A DNA stretch of 64,000 nt from positions 9,000,465 to 9,064,464 of the forward strand of contig CM057149.1 of NCBI GenBank assembly GCA_029964075.1, written 5' to 3'. The DNA comes from Patiria pectinifera (taxonomy: Eukaryota; Echinodermata; Asteroidea; Valvatida; Asterinidae). Positions within the stretch are counted from its first letter, which is position 1, and every line of letters starts with the position of its first letter. The position numbers and the translations under genes are program-made. The notes beneath the pieces are model-generated. The model worked only from the letters and a program-made list of their open reading frames with translations, did no database searches and was not told where the DNA came from. This document shows, in pieces, positions 12,901-25,900 of this stretch.

Positions 12901-15900
12901 TTGAGCAGTGGTGGATCTAGCTTGCAGGAAAAGGGGAGGAGGGTGATATGGGGGGGGGCGGTGAAATAAAAGGGGGGGGATTCTACGCGTGCAAAAGAAA
13001 CGCCTTGATAGGGGCCGGGGGAATGATCCCCCCCCCCCGAAAATTCTGAAATGTACCATGATTTATCTGGCATTCTAAGACAATTCAAGAATAAATTTTG
13101 GAATCTGAGCATTCCATTATTTATTTTTGGGTCCAATTATGATAATTTATAAAATTAGGAAGCTGCTGAACGGCGGAGGGGGTTGCAACCGCCCCCTCTA
13201 AATCTGATACTGTAGAAGGAGGCTTGTTGGAAATGAGAGGGTGGAATTATTGCCCATTTATCTTTGATGAAAAGAAGTTGTTCTTCTTCGTTACTACTCA
13301 GGAATATTAATTTGTGAGAAAACAGAAACAGAGTCGTTAGACTTCAATTTAGAGTTTGACGGAGCGTCAGTCCTTGGAGTTTGTGTAACATATGCTTATT
13401 ATCTAAAAATACATGTTTTATTATGGCTTCCTCGTTTTTGCGGGGCATAATAAAACGTTGCTCTGAGCTAACGAAGGAATGGTTCGTGGCTACATTGTAC
13501 GAACTGTTGAAACGTCTGCATTTACGCATGAGAGCAAAACTGGTGAGGTACCATTGCAATCACTTATGGTGAAAAAAAAGAAGTGTTCGGACTAAAATAA
13601 TTATTGTTATTTCCCCCTGGGGTTGTGGTGCGTGCCAATGGCATCCCAGCCTGGTGATGCAGCTCTTCGGCAAGCGTCTTAAGTAACTTGTAGCCTTCGC
13701 GAATGGCCTCCCACTTCTCGTGTTTTTCAATTCTAGACTTGGCCGTGATGATGGCTCGTGTGCAACTAATCATTTTTTTTATTCACAATTTGAATAATGC
13801 ACTTCTTTTCCTTCAAGAATCTTACTATGTCTACGTATCTTTTCTTCATGGCCAATTGCTTCCTTGCGGAATAGCGACCTGAGTAACGTGTATCTCGAGG
13901 GTATAATGCGTCCATAGTAAACTCTTTGTAAGACTACAGAACCGTTTCCACTCTCGATAACAACCGCTCTGCCGTCAAGTGTTGCTTAGGGATGAATGGT
14001 AATGTTATGGGATAATCCGGCGAGCTCAGGATGAACGACCACCAAACGAATGAGATCTTGAGGCTCAGCACCCTCGGCCACCGTGTCGATGATGTTTTGG
14101 AAAACTCTTTTTGGGGTTTCCAATAAAGATGCGCCATGGATTTTGATGTCATCGTTGAATTTCACGATATATTCCAGGCCAATTTGTTTTAAACCTTTTT
14201 CGTATTCATTTCACTCATCCGACTGATCTGATGGGGTCTACCCGATGTTCCCCAATACCGATGTTCCCCGAAATCCTCAGGGTTAGTGTTATATTGGGTA
14301 TGGGGAACATCGGTCTTGAGGAACATAGGTATGCACCCGATCTGATACATATCGCGTGCATCATCGGGCGTTTTTGTGCTGGTTCGTCAGGCGAAGATGT
14401 GCCAGGTAGTTGTCATGTCGTGTAAACACCTTGCCGCACTCGTTGCACTGTTGTTGGTTGACATGTCTGTGGCGGGCCACGTGACGATCGTAATTGCCAC
14501 GAGCGTTGAAACATTTGCTGCATACGTTGCAAGTAAACATCTGAAAAGAACCAAGGGAAAAGCTGTGTTAATATAGCTCTATGGGTTAAGGTCAATAATT
14601 CTCAAAGTAATGCCCGCTTTAAAAAAAATTTATAGTGTCTCATTAAACTTTTATGGTGCTCTTTCGCCGTTATGCACAAAATCATGTCGCGCAATCCCAA
14701 GTCAAATATCCCCGACATACCCAAAACAAGTTCGACCATTATAAACAGTGATTTATTATAATTTCACCTGTGATGTTAATGTTCTGATGGAATGACAACG
14801 AAAAAAAAGCGAAAAATACAATGGTCGGGATCATGTGTATCCATTAAAGGCTGTGGGTGTCATGGAATAGTTAATAAATGATTGCGTGAAGTACCTCAAA
14901 ATTCATACATTTTGCACCAAAACCGCACTATTTGTGCCTTTTTGGGTCGGTTACTACGATAACCATCAATGCATACAAGCTATCTGAGGTGTTTTCTCAT
15001 GAAGTGAGAGTCGTATTTTGTAGTGATGCATTCATAACTTTCTAGTAGTTTGTTTTCAGAATTGTTTTGCATAAAAATCCACAAAAAATAAACAACCCAA
15101 AACGGGAGGTTCAAATTTTGATCTTTTTCCCAAATTGTCGATTACCTAGCTCACAAGCTTCAGTTGGTATAATAATAACTCACCCAGACAAAATAAAAAA
15201 TACTAATGAAAAAAGTCCCAGAATTTAACTTAGTCAAAAAAAACTCAAAACTAGGGCTGAGTTTAAAGGGTTAAAGGATGTGGGTGCCAATGGGTGGGCT
15301 CAGGTGTATCCCATTAAAGGATGTGGGTGCCAATGGGTGGGCTCAGGTGTATCCTATTAGAGGATGTGGGTGCCAATACTTGGAATCAGGTGTATCCCAT
15401 TAAAGGCTGTGGGTGCCAATGGGTGCAGCTCAGGTGTATCCTATTAAAGGCTGTGGGTGCCAATGGGTGGGCTCAGGTGTATCCCATTAAAGGCTGTGGG
15501 TGCCAATGGGTGCAGCTCAGGTGTATCCCATTAAAGGCTGTGGGTGCCAATGGGTGGGCTCAGGTGTATCCTATTAAAGGATGTGGGTGCCAATTTGTGG
15601 GATCAGGTGTATCCTATTAGAGGATGTGGGTGCCAATACTTGAAATCAGGTGTATCCCAGTAAAGGATGTGGGTGCCAATGGTTGGGATCAGGTGTATCC
15701 CTCCAGTGGAGAAGCCAAAATGCTGCTGTGACAGTAATTGTTCGGTTTTACTAACACAACATTTGATTTTCTTCATCTTCTTCAGGACCTGGAATTGGGA
15801 TTACTAATGTTTTGTGCAGAGAGCTAGTTGGACGATGTTTTAGGTCAAGAGGTATCTCTACAGCTTTCTCCATCGCTCAATCTGGTAGCGCTGTCTCGTT

Positions 15901-16886
15901 CGTGGTTGTGCCACCGATGACGCAACTATTCCTGGATTCATATGGCTGGAGAGGCACTTTGCTCCTTTTGGGCGCCATTTTTCTTCACATGACCGTGTGC
16001 GGCGCCCTCTTCCGACGACCGCCAAGCAAGGATATTGCACTGGCTTCTAACTGCTCTGTCGTACCAACTGATCGTGTTGAGGAGGAACATCAACATAGTA
16101 AAGAACCCTTACATACCTTAAGAAAAAGGGATGAGCCTCACAAAACGTCAGCTTTCCGAGCCCTCTGCCAACATCTCAACATTGAACTATTGTTCAATCG
16201 GTCATACTGGTGCGTAGCAGTCATAAGCATTGTCAATCATATTGCCTGTTTAGGCTGGGAGGTGTACTTCGTTCCTCACACTCAGACCAAGGGTTTCACA
16301 CCGAAGGAATCAGTCATCCTGACATCGATCATGGGAATATGGAAAATCATCGCAAGCTTCACACTTGGACCTCTGATGGACAAAATTGAAGTCGGCCGCG
16401 TCAAGGTGTTCCTGGGAATTGCTCTGACGTCACTCGTCGTGTATTATATTATCGACCCATGGCTTACATCCTTCTGGTTAAATGCGGTTAATGTCGCCAT
16501 CTACGGCTGTTCAACTTTCTTGATTTGGGTTTTGGCAGATGTCTTGGTGTGCGAAGTAGTCCCAGCTGATTCCTTGGGCAGTGCCTTCGGCTGGATAGGA
16601 ATGAAAGCTGCTACTCTCTCTTTCCTACTTCTCTACTTACCAGGTTAGTAAAATGTTTATCGTACGAAAATCCTGAATACAAATTCGCAATGTAACACCA
16701 AATAATTTAAAAGAATAATTGTCTGTCGTTACTCTTATTTTGTGGCCTATCGTTTATTGTTTCTGTCAAGGTTTGAACTTTGACCTCGAAGGAAGCTACA
16801 CCTTAGCGTTCACGCTGTTGGGAGGTCTTCAACTATTTGCCATCGTTGCTTTGGTGCTGCTAGTTTACGTAAAAAGTCAAGAGTGA
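9923..16886 (+). CDS. MFS transporter, SLC16/monocarboxylate transporter-like, 4 exons
   Basis: Exons 9923-10136, 10509-10649, 15786-16643 and 16771-16886. All junctions are GT-AG in phase 1 and give a 442-residue protein. It starts MTEHQPLL and ends VKSQE. Exon 1 gives the first two membrane helices, exon 2 (GPFAAPLGSRFGIR) the helix 2-3 loop, and exon 3 the following helices including the 'SYGWRGTLLLLGAIF' segment typical of SLC16 proteins, a hydrophilic central loop (about residues 190-235) and the second six-helix half. Length and topology fit the family (about 450-500 residues). SLC16 members move monocarboxylates, aromatic amino acids or related solutes across membranes; the substrate cannot be inferred. 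The start chosen is the first ATG of the exon; the track beginning at a TTG further upstream is not supported. Confidence 0.85.
10296..10342. repeat. Short hairpin in transporter intron 1
   Basis: GTGCTGATAATTACC and its exact reverse complement GGTAATTATCAGCAC are separated by about 14 bases. Perhaps the remnant of a foldback element. Confidence 0.6.
11545..11770 (-). mobile_element. tRNA-derived SINE, minus strand
   Basis: Read on the minus strand it has a tRNA-like head (A-box-like 'gtggttagggtttgtgac', B-box-like 'agttcgaattc'), followed by 'ccttgggcaagccacttcat' and a tail. The head matches the plus-strand SINE at 25447-25640. Lies in intron 3 of the transporter. Confidence 0.7.
12170..12370 (+). 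repeat. Dispersed repeat 'ggatccaggattt'
   Basis: This block (ggttggttggttta... gattttggaagtgat... ctggatccaggattt) reappears inverted at about 21725-21890. A short interspersed repeat with no coding content. Confidence 0.6.
13600..14560 (-). pseudogene. Decayed Polinton/Maverick-like fragment with C2H2 fingers
   Basis: On the minus strand, from 14555 downward, two C2H2-type fingers are encoded (CNVCSKCF...H...H and CNECGKVF...H). After a short insertion at about 14231-14350 comes a region containing 'FNDDIKIHGASLLETPKRVF', and further down 'CTRAIITAKSRIEKHEKWEA'. The three parts are in different frames and an in-frame stop is present, so it is broken. From memory of the family, this layout resembles proteins linked to Polinton (protein-primed PolB) elements; I cannot confirm it. 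It lies antisense inside transporter intron 3. Confidence 0.45.
15272..15703. repeat. 43-bp minisatellite, ~10 copies
   Basis: The anchor 'gtgggtgcc' recurs at 15280, 15323, 15366 and 15409 with exact 43-bp spacing, then with 43-44-bp spacing. The unit is roughly 'aggatgtgggtgccaatggg...caggtgtatcccatta'. It ends about 80 bp before transporter exon 3. A related single piece is at about 14840. The long open frame across it reflects the repetition, not a gene. Confidence 0.95.
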
Positions 16887-17700
16887 GATTTCGAATACTG
16901 CACTTTTTATGGGAATGGTTAATTTTGTTGCGTTCTTAACATATTATTTACCCATTGGCATACTACCAGTGTCCACTAACTTATACTGTCTAGATTTACC
17001 TGAAATATACAAATCAAAAAGTTAGAGGCTTGAGGGTTCGATCTAGGCAGGATCTAAGGTCCTCTCTTTCTCTCTCTCTGTCCATCTGACATTGTAGCAG
17101 AAAGTCGTCGCCTGAATGAAACGTCGATCGTGCTCTCAATTGGTAATTGGACAATTGTATACGATTTGGGAAGTGGCGCTCCAAGAAATTGCTTCTTTTC
17201 CCAAAAAAAATCCTGAATGTATATTTAGAGTTTCTGTCTTTTGTTTTCAGATAATTGCGTATAAAACAAGACGCCGTTCTAAATCTGGCACGTTTTTACA
17301 GACTAAAATACATGTGTGTTTTACTTTGAGATCAGTGGATGAATTAGGCAGGCAATATACATGGACCCTCCCCCTATGGTTCAATCCCAATTAATCCACC
17401 TGCCAAAGGATGATAATTGCTGCAAGTAATTAAATTAAATCCTTAAAATTATCATCAACCGCAATGCAAGAAATAATACCATCCCTGATTCCAATCCTGG
17501 CGGGTTTTTTCCGTATTTCTTTCAATTAACCCGTGTCATTGTTAGAAAAATTAGTCGACTAATAATTAGATTATAGCTGGTTGTTTGATTTATATCAGTT
17601 CAAAATCATGTTTTATGTTCCACGATAACAGCACGAACACATTGGAAAAAGTCTAAAACTGACAACGTTTAATTAGTCACAGAGCAATCAGTTATAAAGC
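16887..17700. other. Region 3' of the transporter gene
   Basis: No feature recognised beyond a short CT-rich run near 17064-17080. No clear AATAAA close to the stop codon. Confidence 0.3.
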
Positions 17701-17719
17701 TCAGATAATTAAGCGAATG

Positions 17720-19150
17720 AAATTTAAAAGCTTGTAATTGGACACAGTTTCATGATGCATTTGATATTCATGACCTTATTCAGAAAAAAGCTTGAGACCT
17801 ACAGGTATCTGTACATAAAGTTTCACACGTTAAATCCAGATCTGGAAGGATTACACAAGATTTGTATTATATGTAATGTATTTATGTAATTTGAACTGGT
17901 TACATGCCTTCCTGGGATTGTATTAGTCATTTTATAAGTTCGCAAAAAGTGTCAGTATCAGGGTGGCTGGCTGTATTTGCACACATCTCTTCAGCCTCAC
18001 ATCTGCACAGTTCAGTACAAACTATAGTGGCTCTGCAGGAATATCTTGCAACTGCACAGTTGTTGGTTGACTAATCACGTCACGCTTTGTTTACATGTGC
18101 GCTTTCCAATGAGAGTTAGGTGGGGATTGGGGAAAAACATTGACAGAGAAACGGTCAAAAACCAGTTTGTCCGCATGCAAGTATTTGAAACTTGGTCAAA
18201 ACATTGCGTGCACAAAGAACTGCCATAACGATGCCCAACATACATGCTTGTGGACAAACTGGTATTTGACAGTTTTTACATGGCTTTATTTTAAGGTTAT
18301 ATTTTTCGATGGCTTTTTCACCATAAAGGGGGCCTACCACCCAAAAATTTGCAGTTTAGGAAAACAATTTCGATATGTCTCCCAATTTTGAGAAATCTGT
18401 GTCTGAAAAGTGTAAACTTGTTTTTGGCTATGCTTTAGGTCTAGGTCTATCTCTATGGTTGTATAACAATTTGCGTAGTACGAAAGATGTCACACTGCTA
18501 TAGCAATGCAACGGTCGGTATATTATACAGTCGTGTCGGTCATTGTTTCCCAAGCTGCCCACATGCATGGTCGCTTGCATCTTTAGAGAACATTGTCAAG
18601 CATCTGTTTGGGAGCAGGATTTAATTCTCCCTCCGGCTCCGGATCCGCTCAAGCTTGGCTGGACGAGGGATGACAGTGGCTTGGTTCCAGTTTTGGCAAA
18701 ACTACCTTTCCCCGGCCCTTATAAAATGACTAATAATATTCCAGGATAGCATGTTACCAGTTCAAATTACATACAAAATGTCTGAATTAAACAACTTATC
18801 GTTCACTTTGACTTTCTAGACTACTTTTCCTGTGTGAAAAACTGAAAGGTTACAGGCATTCCTCTTGAAAGAGGCTTGGGTTATCAAGTTTTCCTTTTGA
18901 TATATAATCTGGAAGTAGCACCTATCATAGTAATTATACATTTGGTACAAACATTTTTATTCGATAAAAAAAATTAAATTTAAAAGTACTAAACAAAACA
19001 GATCTTGTGTAATCCACCCAGATCTGAATTTCACTCGTGAAACTATGGACAGATATACCTGTAGGCCTAGGTCTCAAGCTTTTTTTCTGAATAAAGTCAT
19101 AAATGGATATAAAGCGTCTCATCAAACTTGTGTTCAATTACAAGTGATTG
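17720..19150. repeat. Widely spaced inverted repeat (~130-bp arms)
   Basis: The left arm (about 17725-17855: 'agcttgtaattgga', 'aaaaaagcttgagacctacaggtatctgt', 'ccagatctgg') is the diverged reverse complement of about 19010-19145. Near the centre, 18150-18180 and 18241-18270 form a smaller imperfect inverted pair around 'accagtttgtcc'. Could be an old foldback transposon; no coding content. Confidence 0.55.
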
Positions 19151-19239
19151 ATATTTCACTTAATCATCTGAGCTTGATAAATTTGCTCTTTGCCTTATTG
19201 AACTTTGTCATTTTTAGACTCTTTCCAATTGGCAGCAAT

Positions 19240-19395
19240 TATGCGCCGCAGCACCTTGTAAACCCTTATAAGGTGCAACATAATGGGTCTCATAATGTTC
19301 ATATACTTTATTTACCTGGCTTGGTTGCATTCTCCCCCAGCGCTTTGTATCCTTTGGCAAAAAGCGCTATATAAATACAGTTATTATTATTATTA
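19240..19395 (+). mobile_element. SINE 3' end with (ATT)n tail
   Basis: Contains 'atgcgccgcagcaccttgta', which also occurs in the opposite orientation at 61570-61590, then 'aaagcgctatataaatac' and a TTATTATTATT tail. The tail form is typical of tRNA-derived SINEs. Confidence 0.65.
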
Positions 19396-19955
19396 TTAAG
19401 TGCAAATTGGCGGCCATTTTGAAGTTAAAAATGGCTGTTACAGTTTGAGTGTACTGTCAAGGAGGTCAACATTGTATTCAGGATACAATATAAAGGATCA
19501 AAAAATAGATGTCTCAAAAGTCGATTATTTTGTCAATTTATATGTGCACAATATGTAGGATAGGTGTTTAAATTGGCTGCCATTTGGACATTCAAAATGG
19601 CAACCCTAAGGGCAATGGGGGGGGGGGGAAATGGGACCAAGCGATTTGTTTGGACTTGTAGAGATATCCATTGGTGATCCCGAGAGTGTCAAAGAAACTA
19701 ATAAGAGAATATTTTATTTTAAGGGAAAAAAGAGAAAGAACCTAAGTTCTTGCAACGATTCAAAGGACCATCGATCCCGCCTACGGAAAAAAAAAAGCGT
19801 CGGAGAGCGGGCGCGCAGCGCTAGCGCAGGCCAAGGCATTTTTCTCCGAGAGAGGGCGCGCTACAATATACCCTAAACACTGCGGCGCCTATGCCTGCAC
19901 TGCACTGCATTATCAGGTTATAGAAATCGAAGAACTTTTGATTTTCCTCGTTAAA

Positions 19956-22900
19956 ATGGCAGGAATTCGAGCAACAAAAAAGACGGCAGCCATTCTAAGT
20001 TGTCTTTGCAGACAGAAAAGGATATTGAATACAACGTATACCTCGAAACGCCTCGGAAGTAACGACGTAAGTTGGCCTTTTTCTCCTTAACATTACACAT
20101 GTTTATATTGTTAAATCATAAATTGTTTGATGAAAGTTGAAGTTGAAGTCGTTGAACAGGGCACGTTGGTTCATGTCGTGATTGTTCCTCACGATTTCAC
20201 TCAGTTGACCTGTTTATGCTAATTGCGCACCAGTGTTTATGAAAAAAAGTGTTAATCATTAATAAACAAACTGTAGTGTTATTGTTAACAAAAACGAAAT
20301 TGTTATGTAGTAACGAACATGACGAACAAAACCAGAATGAAGGGTCACGTGATTTTGCACATACATGTACATGTTATATAAAAAATAATCTAATATAAAA
20401 ATATACAAAATTAAGACCCTGGATTATTCTTTCCAAACATATGTCAAGTTGACGTCGCTCGTGGTTTATTTTATATTGATTTTCAAAAATTAAATCTACT
20501 AATATTTAACGTGACGTCACGTGATCCATCTCGTCCCCATTTTTCATCTTTAACACATCACGGTCTAGGTATATACTAGACCCGTGAACGTGGCGTAGTT
20601 TACAAGCCACGTTCACGGTCTAGGTATATACCAACTTTCAACCCAATCGGACATGTAGTTCCGTAGATATAGGCATTCAAAATATGCACTTTTAATGTGA
20701 CATCACGTGACTTATGATGACTTCAATTTTCGGCGACCATCTGTGGGTGTTGGTCTAAGTGTGTGTCAGGTATAAAAGCAATCAGATTGATTTTAGTGGC
20801 CAAAGTGCCGGATTTTCCAAAAACAACGTGTACAAATGCTATGGGCCGATGACTGAAAAGAAAAAAATAAATAATAAAAAAAAAATCTTAACAAAAACAG
20901 CCAAAAAATGCTTCCTGCTACCCTAAGCATGAATGTCTAGATCTGTCAAATGTGTTGTTGAGTCTGGCAAAACCCTGTAGTCAGGTGACGTCGTTTGTTC
21001 TACATGTACTTGTGTGATTTTATGCCACTCATTTGTTGCAGGCAGATTTAAAGAAGACACCCCTGTATGACTTCCACATAGCTGCTGGGGGGCAGATGGT
21101 CCCCTTCGCAGGCTGGTCGATGCCGGTCAACTACAAGGAAGGCATTGCCACCGAGCATGCCAACTGCCGAAGCAAGGCAGTCATCTTTGATGTGTCCCAC
21201 ATGCTGCAGAGCAAAATCCACGGCAAGGATCGGATCAAGTTTATTGAAAGTCTTACCGTTGGTAGGTGAACCTTTTTCCAATCATTGTCCAACTTCTCAA
21301 GTTCCAAGTGGAATTAATCATTTTGTATTAATTGGCTACCCCCTCCGATCTCCCCCCCCCCCAAAAAAAAAAATTTAAAAAAACATTAATAAAAAAGCTA
21401 GCCTTTTTTGTGCAATTTTAAGAGTTTATGTCGTTAATCAAAATTAAATTTTTTGTCTGAAAATTTTCTGCTGTTTCCAAATTTCCCAATTTTTCATTTC
21501 CCCAAAAAAAGAAATTTAAAATGCGTGCACTAAAAATTATTTTTTTTATACCGTTCTCGGCATTTTTGTTTCGCAAGTTTAGCAATTCAATAGTGTGATT
21601 TATTATTTTCTTTAACATTTGAAACACAGAGTTAACTAAAAAGCACTCAGAGAGCGCAAACCTCCACCAAGGCTAGACAAATTCCTGCCATATTGTCAGT
21701 TCACCCAACAGAAATTCCTCGCATAAATGGTGAAGAATCCTTAAAAAAAATCCTGGATCCAGACCCAGATCCAGATCACTTCCAAAATCTAATCGATTTG
21801 TACTTTGTACCAAGGACCAACCCTTTCATGCAAATCTTTTGAACAGACAAACCAACAAACTAACCAACGCTGATGAAAGCGTTACCTCCTTGGCAGGGGT
21901 AATAATGTACAAACTTAAAGTCAACAAGTGACATCATTTGACATTTAACCCTAACCGCCCTGAATCCTCCAAAATCCTTTTTGCAAATTGGAGGAATTTG
22001 CAGGATTGAGGTTACATGGCAAAAGTGCGTTGCTGATTTCGGAGTACGCACTGTGTCAAGGTCTTGGGCCGGACCTTGTGTTGTTTATGCTCATCCGTGC
22101 ATAAATTTAGTCCTTGATTATACTTGACAACCTCCGTACTGCTCCAGGATGTCACTGCCTCTGCCTCAGCCTATTGACAGTCATAGCCGGAGGATTTTGC
22201 AGGATACAGGCAGTGGTCACCCCTCCATGGACCATATTCAAGAAATAACGGAGGAATTTGCAGGATTGAGGCTATATGCTATTTTTCCGTGGGGCCAATT
22301 GGAGGATTTTGCAGGATTGAGGCTACATCCTAGCAAAAAGGCCTAGGGAGTTAGGGTTAAGACATCAATGACATCAGTGCCTCGTTTTATGAAGATTGTT
22401 GTGTTTGTTTCCGAACTCTTGCAGCGGATGTCGAGGGTTTGAAGGAGAACTCAGGAACCCTGAGCCTCCTGCTGAACGACAAAGGAGGAATAAAAGATGA
22501 CTTGGTGCTTAGTAAGACTGACCAGGGGTACGTCTACATGGTGACTAATGCTGGCTGCACAGACAAGGATGTGGCCCATATACAGGTTAGGTATGGTTTT
22601 GCTACAGGTTGCTTATCAGTCTGTGAATTTCTTACAATTGGAAGTCCCACAGTCTCCAACCCAAGAAGAAAAAAGTAGCCAGAGTTTTTCAAAGTCCCTA
22701 TCCAACCAAACCCTCCCCCCCCCCACACCCCCAATTCCACTCCACCCCTAACCCCACCATTACCCATACCCTAAACCCCATCTCCGTAGTCAGGAGATTT
22801 TCAGACTTCAAAAGCCCCTTTCGCACGCCCAACCTGCTCACCACCTGCCCCCCATCTGTTCCTCCCCCCCCCCCTTCACTTTTTCAATGACATTGAACAA

Positions 22901-25900
22901 AGACATAACAAAACAGTGGAACCCAACATAGGGCTGGATAGCTCAGTTGGTAGAACACTGGAATAGCACTCCGGAGGTTGCAGGTTCAAACCCTGTGGAT
23001 TCGAAGGATCCTCCAGGATAGTTTTCGTCAGTGGTCTCATGCAGGTTCATTTGTATTTGTCTCAAATCATGACAACTACTTAAGAATTTTTACCCAAAGG
23101 TGGAAAACGGTTTATTGGATTGACCTTTTTTTGCAGGGCAAGCTGGAAGATTTCAAGGCTAAAGGTCAGGATGTGACCTTTGAACCCATACATGACATGG
23201 GTCTCCTGGCCTTACAAGGTAGGCCAGTTAAACTCTTAGATGAGTAAACCATAAATCAACTTGTGACTGTAGTGACCGCTGGTGATGATGCTAAAATTAA
23301 AACCGTGTTGGTTTAATTGGGGAAAGTTGCCTCTAATAAAATTACCGATTCTAGTAAAATGGTCCATGTGATTGATTTCTTGTATTGTAAAGCTCTATGT
23401 ACATGCAACAGTGGGTCTAATTTATAATGAGCTAACCGTCATTTTTTGGGAAACCAAAGATTAATTAAAGTAAACTATTTGATTTTTTTTTTAACAGGGC
23501 CCACTTCAAACCCCCCCCCCCCCCCACCTGTCCCTAACCATCCTGAAACAACCTTGATTTTGTGCTAGTGCAATTGTTGTTTTGTTGCCCCCTTATCACT
23601 TGCATTAATTTCAACTTGTTGGTACTCATGGACTGACTGTTCTCCATGTACAGGTCCGCTCTCGGCCAGAGTCCTTCAAGCCGGCATGTCACATGACCTG
23701 AGTCAGCTGACTTTCATGAGGACCACAGTGGCCGAAGTCTTTGGCATCCCGTGCCGGGTCACACGGTGCGGCTACACGGGGGAGGATGGCGTGGAGGTAA
23801 AGAGTCTTCGTTTGGAATCATTCTGGACTCGTTTTTTTAATAATTGCAGGACTGCATGTGGCAACACAGGTGTATTTAAAGGGACGCTAGGTCCTGGAAC
23901 AGCCCAATTGGGCTACAAAACGCGCTTTGAACGAGATGATGTTAATCGAAAACAACATTTAAAAGTAGGATATAAACGTCCACACAACTATCCTTTCAAA
24001 ACTGGGCGTTTTTGTGTTACTCCTGTATTATGCGTGCGAGAACGAATTTCGGGGTCTACTTTTTTGCGACCCCATAAATTCGAGCTGTTTGGATGCTAGT
24101 TGTGATTTCATTCGTATCGTGTTCGCCTTTTGCGGACGTTGAAGAAACCATTTTTTTTTGCATTGGTGATTGGTCACCGCGCGCTGTTCCCGAGACACAC
24201 AACGTGTATAATGCGCTGTATAGGGTACAGATTTAAGAAGTGCTCTATACTTACTCTTCCCTTGCGTAATTTTTTTTTTCCACACAATCTTTGCAGATTT
24301 CTGTCCCAGCGAGCAGGACCGTCGAGCTTACTGAGCGGCTACTGAGTTCCCAAGAAACCTCAGTGAGCATGTGCGGACTTGGAGCAAGGGACTCACTGCG
24401 ACTGGAATCAGGCATGTGTCTCTACGGCAACGACATTGATGAAACCACGACACCGATCGAGGCAACCCTAGCATGGACAATTTGTAAGATATGCCTGAAA
24501 ATATCAGGTTGAAATTCACTCCAAATTACCAATATTTGTTATTACAAAAAAAAATTAGCATTTGTAATTTTTCTCTTTTTGATGTTGGACTGAAAAAAAC
24601 CCACAGCATTTTTCATACTCAGATTGTATTGCAACAAATCAAATCAGTTCTCTTTCTATATTGAATTTAAATCTCCGTATCTTTTCTCTGACCTATTTTC
24701 CTGACTTTTTCCCTTCAATTCACCTTTTCTAACCATATTTATCTGTTTCTGCAAAATTTAAAGAGCCAACTTGAAATGATTATAGCCCATATTTTTCTGA
24801 GTATTCTATGCTGTATCATGCCAGGAGTAATTCCAAAGTATGGACAGTTATGTGACTTTAAGGAAAATATCCTGCAAAGTAACACAACATTTTTGTTTGT
24901 TGTTTTAAATTTGTAACTTTTCACAAAAATAATGTTCATTGTTGGCCACCGCCACAACTTCAGGATAAAAATCCAAACACACTTTCAATACTTGGTTTTT
25001 CCCTTCACTGACAGATTTTTGTATAATAACTTTATACTTAGCCGAGCCTGGTAAGCTCGGTGGTCAAATGGGTTCATATCCCACCAGAGTAAGCTTGTGG
25101 ATTGTTTTTCCTTGCAAGTCCTCGGACAACATTGAGTGTTTGTAATAATCCGTCAGTGAAAGGCAAAACCAGGTAATATTGAAAATATGTACATTGTTTT
25201 CCTATTTTCCTTTTAACAGCTAAGAGAAGAAGAGAGCAGAGGGATTTCCCAGCGGCCGACTTCATCTTGAAACAACTCAAGGACAAACCCGAGAGGAAAC
25301 GAGTTGGTCTGACATCGAAAGGGGCCCCACCTAGAGGTACAAAGTTAATTGGATTTTGATCAAAATTAACCTCACCTATTCGTATCTACTCCGTCCGCAA
25401 TCATTGTGAAATAGCAGTTAACAAAGAAAACTTAAGCAATAGGATGGGAGTGTGGCTCAGTGGTTAGGGTTTGTGACTCCTGATCAGAGGGTCAGGGGTT
25501 CGAATCCTGCTGCTGGACATACATGTATGTACATGTATGCATGCCTCGCTTCCCTATGAAGTATAAATGGGTACTGGCATTAGCGGGACAGAAACCTGCA
25601 ATGGACAGGTATTCCTTCTGGGGGAACAGGCATATTTCCAGTCATTTCAAGTCAAAGATGGAGAAAAATATTGGTGCACACAATTTGTCTGGTTTTGCAT
25701 TCATGGGTAGTTCACATAGCTCTACATGGGCCTTATATGCACGAGTTGGCCATTTTTGTCGTGTTCCCTGAAAGTATTTCATAAATTGTAAACTGTTGGA
25801 TGGGATGGTGCCAGACTATTCACTATAGCCCCAATTGCATTTTTTTTTAATGTGGCTTAAAACATTAGAGTTTGTTTGATCACAAATTTGAAATGATTCA

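Noticed and set aside
15321..15620. 99-codon open frame with repeated GCGCQWVQLR-type text
   Set aside because: It is the translation of the 43-bp minisatellite; no start context, no domain, inside an intron.
22930..23005. Functional tRNA gene
   Set aside because: A and B boxes are present but no matching acceptor stem or clear anticodon arm; treated as a SINE head.
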